A DNA stretch of 64,000 nt from Litoditis marina (taxonomy: Eukaryota > Nematoda > Chromadorea > Rhabditida > Rhabditidae). The number at the start of each line of letters is the position of its first letter. The first letter of the stretch is position 1. The position numbers were made by a program, and so were the translations under genes. Below the pieces are notes generated by a model. The model was not told where the DNA came from, ran no database searches, and saw only the letters and a list, made by a program, of their open reading frames with translations. Of this stretch, positions 58,537-64,000 are shown one piece after another. The stretch is from NCBI GenBank assembly GCA_964036275.1, contig OZ038433.1, positions 2,416,013 to 2,480,012 of the forward strand, in the 5' to 3' direction.

Positions 58537-58942
58537 TAGTTTTTGTTTTATTCTTTATTTTTCACGCAAAGTAGAAAGAAGTATATCTTCTACCCTGACA
58601 TTGATATTTACTGGGTAGTGCACTTTCTACGGTGAAATTTACACACTCGAGATGAATAGTTTCTACCCTGCCACTTGTACCCTGTGGGTAGAAGATTTTA
58701 TAATACAGTTTTGCAGCCTGTGGATAATCGATAATTTGATAATTTGAGACTAGTTCTGACTGATTTCAGGGTCTAGTACAGTTTCTCACTGCAATTAGCT
58801 TATTTGAAGACTAATTACTTTAGTCGCAAAATAGTTTTTCTTCTAAATTTTGTACCTATCAACAATAGCCAACCCCGGGCGGTGGGCTGGGAGCCATGAT
58901 TGCAGGGGACGGGTGACCGAGAAAGAACGGTGGCTAAATGTC

Positions 58943-59015
58943 GATCTCGTGGTGTAGTGGTTATCACATCTGTCTAACACACAGAAGGCCGGCGGTTCGA
59001 GCCCGCCCGAGATCA
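58943..59015 (+). tRNA. tRNA-Val(AAC), unit R38
   Basis: Identical to R1. Confidence 0.9.
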
Positions 59016-59421
59016 TAGTTTTTGTTTTATTCTTTATTTTTCACGCAAAGTAGAAAGAAGTATATCTTCTACCCTGACATTGATATTTACTGGGTAGTGC
59101 ACTTTCTACGGTGAAATTTACACACTCGAGATGAATAGTTTCTACCCTGCCACTTGTACCCTGTGGGTAGAAGATTTTATAATACAGTTTTGCAGCCTGT
59201 GGATAATCGATAATTTGATAATTTGAGACTAGTTCTGACTGATTTCAGGGTCTTGTACAGTTTCTCACTGCAATTAGCTTATTTGAAGACTAATTACTTT
59301 AGTCGCAAAATAGTTTTTCTTCTAAATTTTGTACCTATCAACAATAGCCAACCCCGGGCGGTGGGCTGGGAGCCATGATTGCAGGGGACGGGTGGCCGAG
59401 AAAGAACGGTGGCTAAATGTC

Positions 59422-59494
59422 GATCTCGTGGTGTAGTGGTTATCACATCTGTCTAACACACAGAAGGCCGGCGGTTCGAGCCCGCCCGAGATCA
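59422..59494 (+). tRNA. tRNA-Val(AAC), unit R39
   Basis: Identical to R1. Upstream spacer has GGTGGCCGAG and GGTCTTGTAC variants. Confidence 0.9.
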
Positions 59495-59900
59495 TAGTTT
59501 TTGTTTTATTCTTTATTTTTCACGCAAAGTAGAAAGAAGTATATCTTCTACCCTGACATTGATATTTACTGGGTAGTGCACTTTCTACGGTGAAATTTAC
59601 ACACTCGAGATGAATAGTTTCTACCCTGCCACTTGTACCCTGTGGGTAGAAGATTTTATAATACAGTTTTGCAGCCTGTGGATAATCGATAATTTGATAA
59701 TTTGAGACTAGTTCTGACTGATTTCAGGGTCTAGTACAGTTTCTCACTGCAATTAGCTTATTTGAAGACTAATTACTTTAGTCGCAAAATAGTTTTTCTT
59801 CTAAATTTTGTACCTATCAACAATAGCCAACCCCGGGCGGTGGGCTGGGAGCCATGATTGCAGGGGACGGGTGACCGAGAAAGAACGGTGGCTAAATGTC

Positions 59901-59973
59901 GATCTCGTGGTGTAGTGGTTATCACATCTGTCTAACACACAGAAGGCCGGCGGTTCGAGCCCGCCCGAGATCA
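59901..59973 (+). tRNA. tRNA-Val(AAC), unit R40
   Basis: Identical to R1. Confidence 0.9.
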
Positions 59974-60379
59974 TAGTTTTTGTTTTATTCTTTATTTTTC
60001 ACGCAAAGTAGAAAGAAGTATATCTTCTACCCTGACATTGATATTTACTGGGTAGTGCACTTTCTACGGTGAAATTTACACACTCGAGATGAATAGTTTC
60101 TACCCTGCCACTTGTACCCTGTGGGTAGAAGATTTTATAATACAGTTTTGCAGCCTGTGGATAATCGATAATTTGATAATTTGAGACTAGTTCTGACTGA
60201 TTTCAGGGTCTAGTACAGTTTCTCACTGCAATTAGCTTATTTGAAGACTAATTACTTTAGTCGCAAAATAGTTTTTCTTCTAAATTTTGTACCTATCAAC
60301 AATAGCCAACCCCGGGCGGTGGGCTGGGAGCCATGATTGCAGGGGACGGGTGACCGAGAAAGAACGGTGGCTAAATGTC

Positions 60380-60452
60380 GATCTCGTGGTGTAGTGGTTA
60401 TCACATCTGTCTAACACACAGAAGGCCGGCGGTTCGAGCCCGCCCGAGATCA
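60380..60452 (+). tRNA. tRNA-Val(AAC), unit R41
   Basis: Identical to R1. Confidence 0.9.
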
Positions 60453-60858
60453 TAGTTTTTGTTTTATTCTTTATTTTTCACGCAAAGTAGAAAGAAGTAT
60501 ATCTTCTACCCTGACATTGATATTTACTGGGTAGTGCACTTTCTACGGTGAAATTTACACACTCGAGATGAATAGTTTCTACCCTGCCACTTGTACCCTG
60601 TGGGTAGAAGATTTTATAATACAGTTTTGCAGCCTGTGGATAATCGATAATTTGATAATTTGAGACTAGTTCTGACTGATTTCAGGGTCTAGTACAGTTT
60701 CTCACTGCAATTAGCTTATTTGAAGACTAATTACTTTAGTCGCAAAATAGTTTTTCTTCTAAATTTTGTACCTATCAACAATAGCCAACCCCGGGCGGTG
60801 GGCTGGGAGCCATGATTGCAGGGGACGGGTGACCGAGAAAGAACGGTGGCTAAATGTC

Positions 60859-60931
60859 GATCTCGTGGTGTAGTGGTTATCACATCTGTCTAACACACAG
60901 AAGGCCGGCGGTTCGAGCCCGCCCGAGATCA
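60859..60931 (+). tRNA. tRNA-Val(AAC), unit R42
   Basis: Identical to R1. Confidence 0.9.
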
Positions 60932-61337
60932 TAGTTTTTGTTTTATTCTTTATTTTTCACGCAAAGTAGAAAGAAGTATATCTTCTACCCTGACATTGAT
61001 ATTTACTGGGTAGTGCACTTTCTACGGTGAAATTTACACACTCGAGATGAATAGTTTCTACCCTGCCACTTGTACCCTGTGGGTAGAAGATTTTATAATA
61101 CAGTTTTGCAGCCTGTGGATAATCGATAACTTGATAATTTGAGACTAGTTCTGACTGATTTCAGGGTCTAGTACAGTTTCTCACTGCAATTAGCTTATTT
61201 GAAGACTAATTACTTTAGTCGCAAAATAGTTTTTCTTCTAAATTTTGTACCTATCAACAATAGCCAACCCCGGGCGGTGGGCTGGGAGCCATGATTGCAG
61301 GGGACGGGTGGCCGAGAAAGAACGGTGGCTAAATGTC

Positions 61338-61410
61338 GATCTCGTGGTGTAGTGGTTATCACATCTGTCTAACACACAGAAGGCCGGCGGTTCGAGCCCG
61401 CCCGAGATCA
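61338..61410 (+). tRNA. tRNA-Val(AAC), unit R43
   Basis: Identical to R1. Upstream spacer has GATAACTTGAT and GGTGGCCGAG, a pair seen again before R48. Confidence 0.9.
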
Positions 61411-61816
61411 TAGTTTTTGTTTTATTCTTTATTTTTCACGCAAAGTAGAAAGAAGTATATCTTCTACCCTGACATTGATATTTACTGGGTAGTGCACTTT
61501 CTACGGTGAAATTTACACACTCGAGATGAATAGTTTCTACCCTGCCACTTGTACCCTGTGGGTAGAAGATTTTATAATACAGTTTTGCAGCCTGTGGATA
61601 ATCGATAATTTGATAATTTGAGACTAGTTCTGACTGATTTCAGGGTCTAGTACAGTTTCTCACTGCAATTAGCTTATTTGAAGACTAATTACTTTAGTCG
61701 CAAAATAGTTTTTCTTCTAAATTTTGTACCTATCAACAATAGCCAACCCCGGGCGGTGGGCTGGGAGCCATGATTGCAGGGGACGGGTGACCGAGAAAGA
61801 ACGGTGGCTAAATGTC

Positions 61817-61889
61817 GATCTCGTGGTGTAGTGGTTATCACATCTGTCTAACACACAGAAGGCCGGCGGTTCGAGCCCGCCCGAGATCA
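61817..61889 (+). tRNA. tRNA-Val(AAC), unit R44
   Basis: Identical to R1. Confidence 0.9.
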
Positions 61890-62295
61890 TAGTTTTTGTT
61901 TTATTCTTTATTTTTCACGCAAAGTAGAAAGAAGTATATCTTCTACCCTGACATTGATATTTACTGGGTAGTGCACTTTCTACGGTGAAATTTACACACT
62001 CGAGATGAATAGTTTCTACCCTGCCACTTGTACCCTGTGGGTAGAAGATTTTATAATACAGTTTTGCAGCCTGTGGATAATCGATAATTTGATAATTTGA
62101 GACTAGTTCTGACTGATTTCAGGGTCTAGTACAGTTTCTCACTGCAATTAGCTTATTTGAAGACTAATTACTTTAGTCGCAAAATAGTTTTTCTTCTAAA
62201 TTTTGTACCTATCAACAATAGCCAACCCCGGGCGGTGGGCTGGGAGCCATGATTGCAGGGGACGGGTGACCGAGAAAGAACGGTGGCTAAATGTC

Positions 62296-62368
62296 GATCT
62301 CGTGGTGTAGTGGTTATCACATCTGTCTAACACACAGAAGGCCGGCGGTTCGAGCCCGCCCGAGATCA
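62296..62368 (+). tRNA. tRNA-Val(AAC), unit R45
   Basis: Identical to R1. Confidence 0.9.
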
Positions 62369-62774
62369 TAGTTTTTGTTTTATTCTTTATTTTTCACGCA
62401 AAGTAGAAAGAAGTATATCTTCTACCCTGACATTGATATTTACTGGGTAGTGCACTTTCTACGGTGAAATTTACACACTCGAGATGAATAGTTTCTACCC
62501 TGCCACTTGTACCCTGTGGGTAGAAGATTTTATAATACAGTTTTGCAGCCTGTGGATAATCGATAATTTGATAATTTGAGACTAGTTCTGACTGATTTCA
62601 GGGTCTAGTACAGTTTCTCACTGCAATTAGCTTATTTGAAGACTAATTACTTTAGTCGCAAAATAGTTTTTCTTCTAAATTTTGTACCTATCAACAATAG
62701 CCAACCCCGGGCGGTGGGCTGGGAGCCATGATTGCAGGGGACGGGTGACCGAGAAAGAACGGTGGCTAAATGTC

Positions 62775-62847
62775 GATCTCGTGGTGTAGTGGTTATCACA
62801 TCTGTCTAACACACAGAAGGCCGGCGGTTCGAGCCCGCCCGAGATCA
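62775..62847 (+). tRNA. tRNA-Val(AAC), unit R46
   Basis: Identical to R1. Confidence 0.9.
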
Positions 62848-63253
62848 TAGTTTTTGTTTTATTCTTTATTTTTCACGCAAAGTAGAAAGAAGTATATCTT
62901 CTACCCTGACATTGATATTTACTGGGTAGTGCACTTTCTACGGTGAAATTTACACACTCGAGATGAATAGTTTCTACCCTGCCACTTGTACCCTGTGGGT
63001 AGAAGATTTTATAATACAGTTTTGCAGCCTGTGGATAATCGATAATTTGATAATTTGAGACTAGTTCTGACTGATTTCAGGGTCTAGTACAGTTTCTCAC
63101 TGCAATTAGCTTATTTGAAGACTAATTACTTTAGTCGCAAAATAGTTTTTCTTCTAAATTTTGTACCTATCAACAATAGCCAACCCCGGGCGGTGGGCTG
63201 GGAGCCATGATTGCAGGGGACGGGTGACCGAGAAAGAACGGTGGCTAAATGTC

Positions 63254-63326
63254 GATCTCGTGGTGTAGTGGTTATCACATCTGTCTAACACACAGAAGGC
63301 CGGCGGTTCGAGCCCGCCCGAGATCA
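63254..63326 (+). tRNA. tRNA-Val(AAC), unit R47
   Basis: Identical to R1. Confidence 0.9.
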
Positions 63327-63732
63327 TAGTTTTTGTTTTATTCTTTATTTTTCACGCAAAGTAGAAAGAAGTATATCTTCTACCCTGACATTGATATTTA
63401 CTGGGTAGTGCACTTTCTACGGTGAAATTTACACACTCGAGATGAATAGTTTCTACCCTGCCACTTGTACCCTGTGGGTAGAAGATTTTATAATACAGTT
63501 TTGCAGCCTGTGGATAATCGATAACTTGATAATTTGAGACTAGTTCTGACTGATTTCAGGGTCTAGTACAGTTTCTCACTGCAATTAGCTTATTTGAAGA
63601 CTAATTACTTTAGTCGCAAAATAGTTTTTCTTCTAAATTTTGTACCTATCAACAATAGCCAACCCCGGGCGGTGGGCTGGGAGCCATGATTGCAGGGGAC
63701 GGGTGGCCGAGAAAGAACGGTGGCTAAATGTC

Positions 63733-63805
63733 GATCTCGTGGTGTAGTGGTTATCACATCTGTCTAACACACAGAAGGCCGGCGGTTCGAGCCCGCCCGA
63801 GATCA
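63733..63805 (+). tRNA. tRNA-Val(AAC), unit R48
   Basis: Identical to R1. Upstream spacer carries the same variant pair as R43. The array continues to the window end in spacer sequence. Confidence 0.9.
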
Positions 63806-64000
63806 TAGTTTTTGTTTTATTCTTTATTTTTCACGCAAAGTAGAAAGAAGTATATCTTCTACCCTGACATTGATATTTACTGGGTAGTGCACTTTCTACG
63901 GTGAAATTTACACACTCGAGATGAATAGTTTCTACCCTGCCACTTGTACCCTGTGGGTAGAAGATTTTATAATACAGTTTTGCAGCCTGTGGATAATCGA

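Larger units (their letters stand above)
38514..64000 (+). repeat. Right tandem array: 48 tRNA-Val(AAC) units plus a 5' fragment
   Basis: The same unit as the left block in the opposite orientation, running off the window end inside a spacer. tRNA-to-tRNA spacing is mostly 479 bp, with 471, 480, 483 and 484 bp where the segment GATTGCAGGGGACGGG is replaced by GATTGGAGCCATGGGACGGG or by a short form, or where the tRNA carries an extra base. One unit (before 57506) has a 5-bp deletion in its T-rich tract. From about 52.9 kb onward nearly every unit has GCAATTA where most earlier units have GCGATTA, so two subfamilies meet here. Two units are interrupted by the same 1,135-bp insertion. Confidence 0.97.

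Overview
The window looks like nuclear DNA of a nematode, probably Caenorhabditis or a close relative. Introns are short and AT-rich with TTTCAG-type acceptors. Two start codons sit just downstream of a splice acceptor, as expected for trans-spliced messages. Two genes are nematode-type fatty acid elongases (elo), and an MSP-domain gene is present. All exon models were read by eye from codon phase and splice signals. No alignment or search was run.

Bases 1-24,956 are ordinary gene-bearing DNA with many small non-autonomous transposons. On the minus strand lie the 3' part of an unrecognised gene (922-1483) and a five-exon unrecognised gene (2514-3908). On the plus strand are two tandem elongase genes. 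The first (5678-8678) is elo-5/elo-6-like but has an in-frame TAG just after its histidine box. The second (11866-15159) is elo-2-like and intact. On the minus strand follow a gene joining an N-terminal membrane segment, a Ser/Thr-rich linker and an MSP domain (15718-19888), and a short REEP/TB2-DP1-HVA22 gene (22341-24554). If expressed, the elongases, the REEP protein and the MSP protein all point to ER membrane lipid synthesis or ER shape, but their adjacency may be chance.

Bases 24,957-64,000 are almost entirely a tandem array. A ~479-bp unit carries one 73-nt tRNA-Val(AAC) gene and ~406 bp of spacer. The left block (24,957-36,670) has 24 tRNA genes on the minus strand. The right block (38,514 to the window end) has 48 on the plus strand plus one 3' fragment. 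The blocks point away from each other. A 5'-truncated non-LTR retrotransposon (36,671-38,513, minus) sits at the point where orientation flips. Most tRNA copies look intact; seven have one-base indels and four have substitutions. The right block shows higher-order duplication (3-unit, 5-unit and a 2,093-bp repeat). The 2,093-bp repeat carries a 1,135-bp insertion with Helitron-like insertion features.

Small mobile elements in the left part include two copies of a G/C-tract element with perfect, different 8-bp target duplications (hAT-like), two TTAA-flanked palindromic elements (piggyBac-like), a GC-rich terminal-inverted-repeat element inside an elo-2 intron, and a ~530-bp foldback.
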